The notes under the pieces were generated by a model. It saw only the letters and a list, made by a program, of their open reading frames with translations, had not been told where the DNA came from and did no database searches. DNA of 64,000 nt from positions 32,852,001 through 32,916,000 of the forward strand of contig NC_068915.1 of assembly GCF_023091745.1 (NCBI RefSeq), given 5' to 3'. Numbering within the stretch: the stretch's first letter is position 1; every line of letters starts with the position of its first letter. Both the position numbers and the translations under genes were made by a program. The DNA comes from Budorcas taxicolor (taxonomy: Eukaryota; Chordata; Mammalia; Artiodactyla; Bovidae). Positions 1 through 11,689 of this stretch are shown piece by piece.

Positions 1-361
1 AATCCCCTCTTCTTCTTTGGAGGTCAATCTTTTTCTATTAAACTCTTCAACTGATTGAAGGATGAGGCCCATCCACATTACAGGGGATAATCAGCCTTAT
101 TCCTAATTTACTGATTTAAATGTTGTTGTTGTTCAGTCACTAAGTCTGACTCTCTGCAACTCCATGGACTGCAGCACACCAGACTTCCCTGTCCTTCACT
201 ATGTCCCTGGAGTTTGCTCAAATTCATGTTCATTGAGTTGGTGATTTATATGTTAATCTCATCTAAAAATGCCTTCACAGAAACATCTAGAATGTTTGCC
301 CAAATACCTGAGTACCATAACCTCTTTACATTGACACAAAAAAATTAACCATCACAAGCAA
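1..361 (+). mobile_element. Old eutherian L1 3' UTR, interrupted
   Basis: The stretch beginning near GATGAGGCCCATCCACATTA and ending AAATTAACCATCACA matches the 3' UTR of the older eutherian L1M subfamilies. It enters from before the window start and is split at 125-241 by a BovB tail. The two L1 halves join correctly once that insert is removed. The exact subfamily was not determined. Confidence 0.75.
125..241 (-). mobile_element. BovB 3' tail (ART2A-like) inserted in L1
   Basis: This is about 117 bp of the BovB 3' terminus in reverse orientation (GTTGTTGTTCAGTCACTAAG and onward). Target-site duplications flank it at 112-124 (TGATTTAAATGTT) and 242-254 (TGATTTATATGTT), 13 bp with one mismatch. 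The host L1 resumes immediately afterwards. Such a short tail could be a BovB truncation or a BovB-derived SINE of the ART2A type. Confidence 0.85.
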
Positions 362-3057
362 ATACATATTTCAATTACTGCCAAATAAAATTTGTGGTAA
401 GCAAGATATATGGTTATATTTTTGGTAGACTAAATTCAAAGTTTACAGGTAATAATCTGTATTTATATTTCTTTTTTCATGCAGTACTACTTTTCACTTT
501 GAGGTTATTCAAGTTAATACTGAAGATCATAAGGAGTGTTTTCAGGTGCTTAATCATTACCATTTGGAACTACATTAATTATCCCAAACTACAATACACT
601 TAATAGTGTTCATGTTTTAATGGATATGTCAGTTGGACTTTGACATAGATATTTATATATTGAATCATTTATAGCAACCATGAACATTTCCCTTTTTATC
701 CTTCTATTATAATGATCTCCAAGCTTCTTATAGCCTATGGACTTTAAGTAGTATGCTTTAACACTTTTTTGGCAAAGGTTAAGAAAAATGGCATTTGTAT
801 TAAAATCACTACATGCATTAATAAGTCAGGATGATTTTAAAATAAAAAGTTTCAAAGATACCATTTCTTCAGGCATTTGCTTTAAAATCAATGGTTCTGC
901 AATAGAAAGTGCTTCAGTTCCAAAACAAAACATGAAAACACTAGAATGAAAACATACTTGTGTCAGTCTGCTATTATGGATTCTGTACCTGCCAGATTCG
1001 TGAAACATATGAAGCATACAGTTTCAGGCTATGATTCAAGTCACTTTATCCATAGTTTGGGTGTAACCCTTATCCCTTATCTAAGGACTTTTTTCCTTAG
1101 CTATTTATGTGTGTATCTTCTCCAGTAAATTTTGAACTCTGTGGCCTTGGAATGTCCACAGCACTGGACACAAACTTTGACATGTAGCAAACTTCTCAGA
1201 GAAATAAGTGTTTGGTGTGTAAAGAAAATGATAAAAATGATAATTATATTTACCTGTCTCTATCCATGCTCAACAGAAAGGTAAAATGTAAGATTACTGA
1301 TGTGTGAAATCTAGAAATAATCCAATCCAGGGAATTTTTTCTTTTTATGTAATTATTTTTTGTTTCTGCCACAGAATGTATTGTGAAGAGAATTATAACA
1401 CATAATGAAAACAGAAGACAAAAGCAAATATTAAAAGTTGTGGTACTTGGCACACCAGGCTTCTTTTTCTTGGAAAGCAATTCCTAAAGGGACTCTATGA
1501 ACCACTGAAATTCCTCTGAGCACTTTAAAATTTAATGCTAAAGACTAACCCCTAAATTTTGTAATGAAGGTTTTTAAGGTTGATATGATGATGAAATTAG
1601 ACTTGATAAAGATCACAAATTTAATTCAACTGCTAACTCAGCACTTGAACTTGAGTCCTCTGATTCACAGTTTCATTCTGTTGTCACTTTGTATATCACA
1701 GAGACTAACAGTTTCGCAAAAATTTGCTTCCCCCAGTGTTTATTTTGGGAAAAAAAATTTAAAAAAAATTAAAGGTTCAAATATTTCTGTCTCATGCTAA
1801 AAAAGGAAAAAACATGACCATTTTTTAGCCAGAACTTCTTGGCACACATAACTCAAATGCCAGCTGTGTTGAAAGAAAAGTACTTCAGGCTATTCTAACT
1901 ATACAGTTCACAACATTTCATCACTTTCCTTTATGTCATTGACTCATACTGAAAAATGGTCTCATTTATACTAGGTGCTGAAATTATTTGCAAGATCAGT
2001 ATTATAATGGCATAAACTATTATTTTCATTTCGTAGCAATGAAAACTTGTAATAGACGAATTTCTTTAACAATTAAGGGGCAACAGTTCAATATAAACTT
2101 CGATATACATACTGATAAAGACCCAACATGATTAAATTTTGACTGTATCTTCTTTTACATTTTCTGCATAAGCTCTTATGCCTTCTCTCTTGAAAGAAAA
2201 TGCCATATTTCTTGAAAAACTCTGCTAAATTTCATATCAATCTTGAATTCACAAACTACTAATATGTTCCTAGCACAAAGCTGATGATCAACAAGTGATC
2301 CTGGGGGGAAAATCATTTAATGAATGAATAAATAAGTAATTAATACTAATGAGACATTCCTCCTTCATGTGAGATTAATACTCAATCTGACTTGTATATA
2401 TGGATAAAGCCTGCATTGTCTGTGACGCAAATGAAAGTAATATATTTTACACTTTATTTTTTCTATGTATATGTACTAAGCAAGGCATTGAGCTAAATGA
2501 CCTAGATATAATCCTCACTTTTAAATTCCTTATAACGCAGCAGAGAGAGATAAATAATGTAATGTGAATTGTGATAAATGCTATAAGGGAAGTATAGTTA
2601 ATATATCAGAGAGAATTATTTGATGAGAAAAAATACAATTACTTTCCATATAGGTAAGGAAAAGTCTCATGGAATTCACATTATCTGAACTTAGCTTTAA
2701 AGAAGTTATAAACTGAGGTAACAGAAGGAATAAACAGAGGGAAGAGAAAATAACAAGCAGGAAGAATAATACAATCAAAAGCCAGAAGGTAAGAAAACAT
2801 GAAATATATACACAATGTGGTAAGAGGCTCATGCCAGTCACAGGAAGTGTGGATAATAAGCCAAGAAAAAGAGGTCGAAGATAAGATATATTAACCCCTA
2901 CCATATAATGAAGAAGAGAATTATTATGGGATGTTAGGCAAAAGAACAATACACATGTGCATAATTTAAATAATAGGTAGATACAAGGAATCAGATGATT
3001 GCTTAGGGAGCTACCATAAGAAGCCAGGACAGAGATGGAGAAATGGAAAATGTATTA
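362..3057. other. Unassigned AT-rich DNA
   Basis: I recognise no gene. Open frames at 394-603, 946-1128, 1564-1800 and 2581-2949 (minus) have low-complexity, Leu/Ile/Phe-rich translations without a domain and look like chance ORFs. Roughly 2440-2800 has the texture of a very decayed mammalian-wide repeat, but I cannot name it. Confidence 0.5.
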
Positions 3058-3727
3058 AGACTCAACATTCAAAAAACTAAGCATTGCTTCATGGCAAATA
3101 AGGGAAAAATGGAAAGAGTGACAGACTTTATTTTCTTGGGCTCCAAAATCTGTGGATGGTGACAAGCTATGAAATTAAAAGACACTTGCTCCTTAGAAGA
3201 AAAACTATGACAAACCTAGACAGCACATTAAAAAGCAAAGACATCACTGCTGACAAACATCCAGTCTAACATCTAGTCAAAACTCTGGTTTTTCCAGTAG
3301 TCATGTACGGATGTGAGAGCTGATCCATAAAGAAGGCTGAGTGCCATAGAACTGCTTTTGAACTGTGGTGCTGGAGAGTCTCTCAAGGAACTCTTGAGAG
3401 GCCCCTGAATAGCAAGGAGAACAAACCAGTCAATCCTAAAGGAAATGAACCCTGAATATTCACTGGAAAGACTTGATGCTGAAGCTAAATTTGTAATACC
3501 TTGGCCACCTCATGCCAAGAGCCAACTTATTAGAGAAGACCTTGATGCTAGGAAAGATTTAGGGTAGGAGAAGACGTGGGTGACAGAGGATGAAATGGTT
3601 GGATGGCATCAGCAACTCAATGGAAATGAATTTGAGCAAACTCTGGAAGATGGTGAAAGACAGGGCATGCTGCAGTCCATGGGGTCTTAGAGTCAGACGT
3701 GATTTAGCAACTGAACAACAGCAACAA
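3058..3727 (+). mobile_element. BovB LINE, 5'-truncated, decayed
   Basis: This is the 3' ~670 bp of BovB. It runs from the segment just after the reverse-transcriptase YADD region to the terminal GAGTCAGACGTGATTTAGCA and an ACAACAGCAACAA tail. Many substitutions and small indels break all frames. The CAACAA-type tail, rather than the GAACTGAACTGA type, suggests an older copy. Confidence 0.9.
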
Positions 3728-4060
3728 TTTCCTATTAATGTACAGTTACATATCCATGTAATTTACAAATTGTTATTCCACACATAAGGTATAAGTGCTA
3801 GTATTTGACAGATTCCAAAAGTGACTCACAAAATAAATACTTCCTTTAGAATCACATCACACACACCTTTTCTGTTTCATTAATGTAAGGTGGCTTTTGG
3901 AGACCTCCAACATTTTCATCAGAATTTCATCTTCTCCCCTACCTAATGTATTCAGTAGATACCAATACTGTAATTTTTAATGTGGTGTGGAAAAAAAATG
4001 ATCTAATCAAACTCTACTATTTTCCCACTTATTAGGTCTTACTATAAAAATAGATTTCAA

Positions 4061-4513
4061 AGTTGAACTGAGGTGGATGAACAGTACTTTGCCTGTTATA
4101 CAGAGCAAAGTAAGGCTGGAAGAGAAAAACAAATATCATATATTAATGCATATATATGGAATCTAGAAAAATAGTACCGATGAAGTATGTGCAGGGCAGG
4201 AATAAAGATGCAGATGTAGAGAATGGACTTGTGAACTCAGTGAGGGAAGGAGAGGGTGGGATGAACTGAGAGAGCAGCACTGACATATATATATTAACAC
4301 ATGTAAAATAGATAGCTAGCAGGAAGCCTCTATATAACATGGGGAGCCCCCCGTGTGCTCTGCAATGACCTAGAGGGGCAAGATGGGGAGTGTGGGTGGG
4401 AGGGAAGTTCAAGAGGAAGGGAAGATATACGGCTGATTTGCATTGTTGTGTAGCAGAAACCAACACAACATTGTAAAGCAATTATCCTCCAAATAAAATT
4501 GCTTTTTAAAAAA
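4061..4513 (+). mobile_element. Artiodactyl L1 3' UTR (L1_BT-like)
   Basis: This ~450 bp copy contains landmarks of the ruminant L1 3' end: GAGGTGGATGAAC, a CATATATATGGAATCTAG segment, the purine-rich GGGAGTGTGGGTGGGAGGG block and the terminal TTGTAAAGCAATTATCCTCC. A short A-rich tail follows. Flanking repeats at 4051-4060 and 4514-4523 (TAGATTTCAA, up to 15 bp if preceding As are counted) mark a 5'-truncated retrotransposition. It has no coding capacity. Confidence 0.9.
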
Positions 4514-4523
4514 TAGATTTCAA

Positions 4524-5220
4524 GATGATACATGACTTCTCAAGATTTTTCAGTGTAGAATTTGATGTCAATGCCAAATTTCTCATGGGAAACTTTCCCA
4601 TTCTTATAGAAAATCCTAAAAGTATAAAGGAAGAAAATGTGGTTCTCAATACACACTGCATAATATTTCATATAAGCCACTAATGTGAGTTTATTTTAGA
4701 TTATTTATAATTTTTTCCCTACTCATTTCCAAAAATGCTAGAGGGATGATTTCTTTCTGGGAGACCTGCCAAAAAAGTTCATTTTAATGCTTCCATTGAG
4801 AAACACCTTTAGCACTTTTAGAAAGAAAACTTTCCATTGCAATATAATTTAGGAACTTGGAAAGATGAGAGAAAGTTCTAAATTTCTGACGCATCATCTA
4901 CCAACTAATGTAAATAATCTCCAAATAAGTAAGATAAGCGACCTACAAAAAGGATACAGTCTTTAAAAAACTGCTCAGTAAGATTTTTTTTAAATGCATG
5001 AGGTGGCAGCAGTTTGTCTTTGGCTGAAAATAAAAATCTCTGTGATTTAATCAAAAGATCACAGGCAACATAAAAGAGTATAATTTACTATTACATTCTG
5101 GCATCAAAAAGTGAACCAAAGTTTATTAAGGCTCCCAAAGTAGAATGACATTCACCTGAAGATTATTTTTAACTGGTTACATTAGGACACCTTCAGAGAC
5201 CACTCCCCCTGCCCCACATT
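4524..5220. other. Unassigned AT-rich DNA
   Basis: No gene or repeat family was recognised here, nor in 3728-4045 upstream of the preceding L1 end. Confidence 0.5.
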
Positions 5221-5424
5221 GGACTTCCCTGGTGGCTCAGTGGTAAGGAATCCACCTACCAATTCAGGAGACTCAGGAGACAGAGATTCAATCCCTGGGT
5301 TGGGGAAATCCTCTAGAGGAGGACATGGCAATCCACTCTAGTATTCTTGCCTGGAGAAGCCCATGGACATAGGAGCCTGGTGGACTACTGCTCATAGGTT
5401 TGCAAAGAGTCGTAGGCACAGAGA
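5221..5424 (+). mobile_element. Bov-tA SINE
   Basis: This is a tRNA-headed ruminant SINE. It opens with GGACTTCCCTGGTGGCTCAG (derived from a tRNA A-box region) and has the B-box-like ATTCAATCCCTGGG. The Bov-A body follows (GGCAATCCACTCTAGTATTC, ATTCTTGCCTGGAGAA) up to a degraded BovB-like tail. It lies against an L2 remnant. Confidence 0.93.
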
Positions 5425-5800
5425 CCCCCTAACCCTCTCTTCAGCCTCACTTCCCATGTCATTAGTGCCAAGCTTGCAGAGTCCCAGTCACAGTGGTCTT
5501 CTTCACTTCCTCAAGGATTTTCTTAGGTTCTCCTCTTCCCTCTCACTGGAACACTCTTCCTGCACCACTTCCTTTTCTGCTGCCTCCTTGTTCTCCAGAT
5601 TTCTTCTCCAATACCACTCCCTCAAGAACAGCTCCCCTGGCTCAACACTAGGTCTAGTTTCTGAATTATATATGCTTTCTGACATCCTATACTTTTCCTT
5701 CCTACATGCTTCCTAGTTGCAATCAAATAATCAATTCTGTCTGCTTGAGGAATTTAAGAATGTTAGAAAATAAGCTTTTTGATTTAAATAATATTGGGAT
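5425..5800 (+). mobile_element. L2 LINE 3' remnant
   Basis: The order of degraded blocks resembles the 3' part of mammalian L2: CACTGGAACACTCTTCCTG, then CCAGATTTCTTCTCCAA, then AACACTAGGTCTAG and a terminal TTAGAAAATAAGCTTTTTG corresponding to the usual end of L2. Divergence is high. The open frame at 5363-5716 crosses the SINE and this remnant and is not a gene. Confidence 0.6.
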
Positions 5801-6355
5801 ACAAGTTTTAAAAGAGCAGGAAAATGTTTCTGTTATTCACCTAAAAGTTAGTAGATGAGAAGTATTTCGCCTGTAAAACTCAATGAATTCTAATTGAATA
5901 AATGAATTAAAATATTACTCCAAATTTTTAAAATGAGACATTATTCTTTCCTTCATATAAATTCCAGGTCCTTCAAGGAAATGAGCTTTATTAGGCTTTT
6001 TCTAATTGTTTCACTGAGTAAAACTGAGAAGTAATTTCCCTTAAAATTGTTTTAATTAATACATATTTAAAGTAGTAAAAAGGTCACACTAATTTTCATT
6101 CTGTAATCATGAAGCTGTCAAATATTGGTTAGAAGCATAGTAGAGTCTCAACCATTTAGGAAAATATATTAAATGACATTTAAAACTCAACATTTTAGAA
6201 AGGATTTATCTTTAATACCACAGTGTTGTGTTTAGTAAGTTTGGGTAACACAAAAATTTGAATATTTGAAAAGTGATCCAGACACAATGAAGAAGTGCAG
6301 ATTTGATATGAATGCCCCCCCATGCTATATGTAACTACAGCATTTGCATATACAT
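5801..6355. other. Unassigned AT-rich DNA
   Basis: No gene, RNA or repeat was recognised. Confidence 0.5.
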
Positions 6356-6366
6356 AAGGTTCACAT

Positions 6367-6467
6367 TCAGCAAACTCCTCCAGGAGACAGGATAGAACAC
6401 GGAAGCCTGGTATACTGCAGCCCACAGGATCGCAGACTCTGACACAACTTAGCAACTAAACAACAAC
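6367..6467 (+). mobile_element. BovB 3' tail
   Basis: This is about 100 bp of the decayed BovB terminus (GGAAGCCTGGTATACTGCAG, then CTTAGCAACTAAACAACAAC). Flanks at 6356-6366 (AAGGTTCACAT) and 6468-6478 (AAGATTCACAT) are an 11 bp target-site duplication with one difference. Confidence 0.8.
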
Positions 6468-6619
6468 AAGATTCACATAACATATTTCAGAGATAAACAT
6501 AATATATTTTTAGCTATGCTCTTGATGTACTTTACTGTATTTCTATGGAGAATCAACATTTAGTTTCCTAAAGTTTCAAAAAATGTACATCAAGAAACAT
6601 GTACAATTCTGACCAAACT

Positions 6620-7105
6620 TATTACTGTGTTTAATGCCAATTCCGCCTGCTCTTTATACTCACTCCCCTGTATTTTGTGCTATCCATGAAAATGCATGTC
6701 TCAAGCTTCCTGCTGTTCAAATGATAATTGACCAACAGCCCCAACTGCAGTGCGCTATAATAGACCACTGCATTACTGCTAAGGCCGTGTTACTCATGGA
6801 TTATTCTTAGCTAATGATTGAGCAGGACAGGATCACTAAGTCAGGCTAATTCCTGAAAGAAATAAGGCTCCTTCTGACAAGCAACTTTGGTACAAGGACT
6901 CCTGACTGGCCTGGTTGAAATTTTCTAAGAACATTGCTAAATCCAAGACTGCTAATCCAACCTTTCTTCCTTCTCTCTGTCTTTCCCATCTTCGTTCACA
7001 GGGATCATACCTGCATCACTGTCTAATAATTCCCCCTGCCTCTTCTGGATTCTTTCCCTTTTTCCCTTACAGACATTTCCCCAATAAATATCTTGCATAA
7101 GTAAT
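6620..7105 (+). other. Possible old LTR-like sequence
   Basis: This region is less AT-rich than its neighbours and ends with pyrimidine-rich blocks followed by CCCCAATAAATATCTTGCAT, which resembles the polyadenylation region of a mammalian LTR. I could not define TG/CA termini or a target duplication, so the assignment is weak. The open frame 6915-7100 inside it is not recognisable as a protein. Confidence 0.3.
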
Positions 7106-7158
7106 TAGAATATGGAATTTGCATTTTAGAGAACAATATCCATGTATATATACTCACA

Positions 7159-7389
7159 TATGGGGCCTTCCCAGGTGGCGCTAGTGGTAAAGAACCTGCC
7201 AGCCAATGCAGGAGATAATAAAAGACACAGTTTCAATCCCTGGGTCAGAAAGATCCCTTGGAGGAGGGCATGGCAACCCATTCTAGTATTCTTGCCTGGA
7301 GAGTTCCATAGACAGAGGAGCCTGGCAGGCAACAGTCAACAGGGTCACAAACAGTCAGACACAACTGAAGTGACTTTGCACACATGCAC
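7159..7389 (+). mobile_element. Bov-tA SINE with TSD
   Basis: The element starts at the GGGGCCTTCCCAGGTGG head and ends in GACTTTGCACACATGCAC. It is flanked by an exact 11 bp repeat ATATACTCACA at 7148-7158 and 7390-7400. A second SINE begins at 7401, directly after the downstream duplication. Confidence 0.93.
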
Positions 7390-7400
7390 ATATACTCACA

Positions 7401-7615
7401 GGCTTCCGAGGTGGCACAGTGATAAAGAATGTGCCTGCCAATGCACCTGCAGGAGACACAAGAGATGGGTTTGATCCCAGGTTGGGAAGATCCCCTGGAG
7501 TAGGAAATAGCCAAAAAAAAAAAAAGGCCTGAAAAATTACATGGACAGAGGAACCTGGCGTGCTATAGTCCATGGGGTTGCAAAGCGTTGGGCATGACTG
7601 AGCAACTGAGCATGC
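7401..7615 (+). mobile_element. Bov-tA SINE, adjacent copy
   Basis: The head GGCTTCCGAGGTGGCACAG leads into a body interrupted at 7513-7525 by an A run of about 13, then a degenerate BovB-like end GAGCAACTGAGCATGC. It lies in the same orientation as and end-to-end with the 7159-7389 copy. Confidence 0.9.
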
Positions 7616-7772
7616 ATATATGCTTACTTACATCTATCACATATTCATAAGTAGATAAACAGAAAAAAAGATTAATAGATATGTATAAATACACCTCTGT
7701 AAACCGTTCGTGAATGTGGTAGGTGACAACTTACGAAACATGGCGTTTCTCACAACTCTACTTTTATGTGGA

Positions 7773-7990
7773 AACTGAAAAGTGAAAGTGATAGTCATTC
7801 AGTCATATCTGATTCTTCGTGGCCCCATGGACTGTAGCCTGCCAGGTTTCTCTATCTAAAGAATTCTCCAAGAAAGAATACTGGAATGGGTAGTCATTCC
7901 CTTCTCCAGGACATCTTCCCAATCCAAGATCAAACCCCAGTCTCCTCCATTTCTGGCAGATTCTTTACCAACTGAGTCACCAGGGAAGTC
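7773..7990 (-). mobile_element. Bov-tA SINE
   Basis: This reverse-oriented copy runs from the BovB-like tail (GTCATTCAGTCATATCTGAT) to the tRNA-derived head, seen here as TTTACCAACTGAGTCACC and AGGGAAGTC. Short similar flanks (CTTTTATGTG and CACTTATGTG) may be a decayed target duplication. Confidence 0.92.
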
Positions 7991-9406
7991 ACTTATGTGT
8001 GTAACTCTCATTCTTATGCTTAAAATCACACAGAACCCTTCTTAAAGCCTGCATTAATAGTCTGAGGGGACAACAGTTAATTTACTCTTGATAAATTTGC
8101 TAACCAAAGTACGATAGTTAGGCAATGTTGATACTAGTAATAGAGAACATTTCCAGATGCGCTTTAAACATTCACTTTTAGGGCATCTATGTTTAGTAGC
8201 CAAATAAATATAAAAGTAGATTTCTATTAGTGTAAGTTCCATGAAAGGAGACTGAACGTATTTTTTGTACTACTGGGTCCTTATGGCTTATAATAGTTAT
8301 GAGTGGATAATGAACTGAATGAGGACGGACTGAATGAACATAAAGAAATTCAAATATGATTAGCACATACTTGTGCTAATTCATAGAACACACATTCATA
8401 GAACAACATAGTTACAACTAAGTAAGCAAAATACAAGATAGCCTAATCCTGGCTTTGCCTTAGTGTTTAATCTCTGTTTATATTAAAGTCCAGACACCTC
8501 CAACTCATCTTTCTACACCCGTCCAATGCCTCATTTTCTAAGTTCACTTTAAAATAAATTCTTATATCTGGGCTATTCTTACATTTGGGCCAAATAAAAT
8601 TATTCTGAGAAAATACTCTTCAATACCCTAGTTTCTGTGAATTAACTGTCTTTTCTCAGCCAAGAATGTTCCAGATTGCCAATAAACGCTACCACTTTAG
8701 CCTGAAATCAAAGTTGAACTCCTGTGTAGGCCATAAATTTTCTGAATGGATTTCTTCTCTTCATAACATGGATTAGGATTTGCCTCTATTTTTATTATGC
8801 ATTTATCAAACTCTATATTTTAACATAATATATTATTTCTACCCTGAGTACATCCATAAAAAATCAGGAATTGACTGCATCTTATTACAATTCTATTGCA
8901 TGTATCTGTCTATACGTAGCAAATGATTTATATACTTTAAAAAACTGTAAATGCCTAGGGTTCAAATAATTTATTTCTCTCATTTTTATCTTTCAAAATA
9001 TTGGCCTCCAATTTTCCTGCCTTCAAATCTCTAGATGAATTCCTCCTAAATCCAGAGTGAACCTAGACAAATATTGATGACATAATGAATATCACTAATA
9101 CTTAGAAGAACCTGCTTTTATGACACACCCAGCATTCATAAATCTGACTCAAATATTTATTCATTAATTAGCTAGGAGTGCTGTGATCTGGACTATTATA
9201 CTTTTTGTCAGTTTCAAAATCATGTGAGTCACTTTAGTCCAAATCCATCTAATTCTCAAAAATCAGAACTTGCAACTTCAGAATTCCCTGAACTGCACCT
9301 ATATAAATTACAGTACTAGGCAGTTATGAAAGCGTATTGTATATATGATGCCGAACATATGCCTGTAGCAGGTTTTTTATATGTGGATTGAATAGTAACA
9401 TTCCTT
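7991..9406. other. Unassigned AT-rich DNA
   Basis: No gene or repeat was recognised. The minus-strand open frame at 8054-8242 (62 codons) has no domain and sits in AT-rich DNA. Confidence 0.5.
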
Positions 9407-9418
9407 ATTTAAATGGTT

Positions 9419-9696
9419 GCTGCTGCTGCTGCTGCTGCTAAGTCACTTCAGTCGTGTCCAACTCTGTGTGACCCCACAGACAGCAGCCCACCAGGCTCCT
9501 CCATCCCTGGGATTCTCCAGGTAAGAACACTGAAGTGGGTTGCCATTTCCTTCTCCAATGCATGAAAGTGAATGAAAGTGAAGTTGCTCAGTTGTGTACA
9601 ACTCTTAGTGACCCCACAGACTGCACCCTACCAAGCTCCTCCGCCCATGGGATTTTCCAGGCAAGATTACTGGAGTAGGGTGCCATTGCCTTCTCC
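9419..9696 (-). mobile_element. Bov-A2 dimeric SINE with perfect TSD
   Basis: Two Bov-A monomers lie in tandem (each with a CCATGGG or CCTGGG block, a GATTCTCCAGG-like block and TGGGTTGCCATTTCC or TGCCATTGCC). In this orientation they are preceded by a (GCT)7 microsatellite that is the element's 3' tail. Exact 12 bp duplications ATTTAAATGGTT flank it at 9407-9418 and 9697-9708. The intact flanks suggest a comparatively recent insertion. Confidence 0.95.
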
Positions 9697-9708
9697 ATTT
9701 AAATGGTT

Positions 9709-10001
9709 ACCCTATAATAAATTAAAATAATTTTATTTTTCACTTTCAATTTTATAGGAATAGTTTTCACCCATAAAAATCTGACATATCAAAATAAAGA
9801 AAACATTTACAGAAGATTCTTCAGAAAAATACCACTAAAAAGTATGAAAAGTAAGGATAACATCTAGATAAATTCAAGTAAGCAGAAATGGTCTTATTGA
9901 GCTAAAATTCCTCCATCAAAGCCTACCTCAGAACAATCACAGTTTGAAATAAAACACAGAAGTAAAGCTGAAAAAAGAAAATAAGAGAATAGAGCACAAC
10001 T
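9709..10001. other. Unassigned AT-rich DNA
   Basis: Nothing was recognised. The same is true of 10147-11289, apart from a short TG run near 10387. Confidence 0.5.
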
Positions 10002-10146
10002 AAAAAACAGGCGAACACAATTCAATGAGCAGTGAAAATCAATGAAGGCAAAAAATGGTCCATTTTCACCTTGTTCATTTTCAGAGACGGACCAGATTTA
10101 CTTCATTGATTTTCAGTGCTCATTGAGCTGTGTTTGCCTGTTCTTT
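10002..10146. repeat. Unassigned ~145 bp imperfect palindrome
   Basis: The two halves are inverted copies. The left arm AACAGGCGAACACAATTCAA and onward pairs with the right arm ending GAGCTGTGTTTGCCTGTT. Shared inner blocks include TCAATGAGCA, TGAAAATCAATGAAG and TGGTCC. About 50 of the outer 60 positions pair, with a loop near 10064-10080. The structure resembles a palindromic MITE or a folded DNA-transposon remnant. I cannot assign a family, and no clear target duplication is visible (AGAGCA occurs at 9991-9996 and 10149-10154, which is inconclusive). Confidence 0.7.
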
Positions 10147-11289
10147 CAAGAGCATATCATTTTCTTACTATTTCTTTTTCAACTAGTAAGCAAGCCTTTT
10201 TTGCACTCCTAAAGGCATTATGAAGACATGCTTAACGACTTATCACATTCTACTGCAGGGAATCCAACCATTCACATTGTACAATTTTAAATTCTGCACA
10301 TATCAAGAGCCAAGATAGGCACAGTAGATCAAAGTATAAGACATTGTTAGCAATGTAAACTTATCATTGATGAAGTCTGATGTATGTGTGTGTGTTTAAC
10401 AATTGTAAAACAACTTTATTTTCTAATATGAGAAGAACTTAACTTTTGTTTATAAGGAATAGTGACCAAACTTAGCAAGCTGTAAACAAAGCTGAAGTTA
10501 TTTTTCTTATATGACATATTTGATACCCAGTGACAGAAGATTAAAAACTTTGAATCAACATGAATTATGTTTCACATGCTCATACTGTGAGCCAACATCC
10601 TCAATTTCTTTTAATCTGATTGCTTTCTCTGAGACTCAAAGCCTGCTTTGATCCAAATGCTTTGATAAAGGTGCTTCCCCACAAGGAAGAGCTTTCCTCA
10701 CTGACTAAATTATATCCACTAACTTTTGGTGCTCTGCAGATGTGACTTATAAAACTAAATATAATGGTAGGAAAGAGCTAATGAAACATTTATAAATCTA
10801 TATAAAACTTGTAAATTTATATATAAATTCTCATATATCAATGAAATTGTCTTAAGTTATACATACCAGCAAGAAAATATAGAAAGATTAGATCATACTA
10901 CAAGTAAAATCTTAAATATAATAAATCAATAAAAATAAGAATAAATAGGCATAATATTTTGCACTTACAACAAACAAAAAGTTACTTTATAAAGAGCCTA
11001 TATAAAAGATCAGAAAAATACTAAAATTCCTACTATAAAAAAGGAAGAGTACACCCAAAGAAATTTTGTACAAGACAAATAAAAATGCATTCTCCACATT
11101 TGAAATAAATTTTCAACAGTAAGTTCTTCTAAACCCAATAACTAGCATTTTGCAAACAACTGAGAAACAGTGAAGCATCATTTTCCATAAATTAAAGAAA
11201 TGAGCACCAAATAATAAGTTTTTGAACTGAATGTTTACCTTCTGGCAACACTGTAAGCAAATATTCCAAAATATGGTAATATCCTTGGG

Positions 11290-11420
11290 ATAAATGGCAA
11301 CCCACTCCAGTATTGTTGCCTGGAGAATCCCAGGGACAGAGGAGCCTGGTGGAACCTGGTGGGCTCTCGCATAGAGTTGGACATGACTGAAGCGACTTAG
11401 CAGCAGCAGCAGCAGCAGCA
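11290..11420 (+). mobile_element. Bov-A SINE monomer with (AGC)n tail
   Basis: A single Bov-A body without the tRNA head (GGCAACCCACTCCAGTATTG, GCCTGGAGAATCCCAGGGAC) ends GACTGAAGCGACTTAG followed by an (AGC)n tail at about 11400-11420. A GGAACCTGGTGG duplication is internal. No target duplication was identified. Confidence 0.9.
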
Positions 11421-11689
11421 TAGACCCCAAAAACAGTCCCATATATAGTAAAACTTGACAGTTAGACATATGTAATTGTCAAAAAATAACCAACTAAATC
11501 ATGTCATCTAATAAAATGTTGAACAATAATTTGTAATTATTTTAATAGGTAATAATATGGAAAATGTTATAATGTCAGTTGATAAAGGGATTATTTTTTA
11601 GATGGGTATTAAGACTGCAATAATCTTTGCCAATAAATATCATAGAATAAAAAAATGGAAGCTAAGGCTCCAGAAAGTTGGCAATCATT

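Noticed and set aside
2581..2949. 122-codon minus-strand hydrophobic frame
   Set aside because: Leu/Ser/Phe-rich translation of AT-rich DNA without homology I can recognise or gene context.
5221..5424. A-box/B-box motifs as functional tRNA genes (this and all Bov-tA heads)
   Set aside because: They are the tRNA-derived heads of SINEs, lacking a complete cloverleaf and followed by the Bov-A body.
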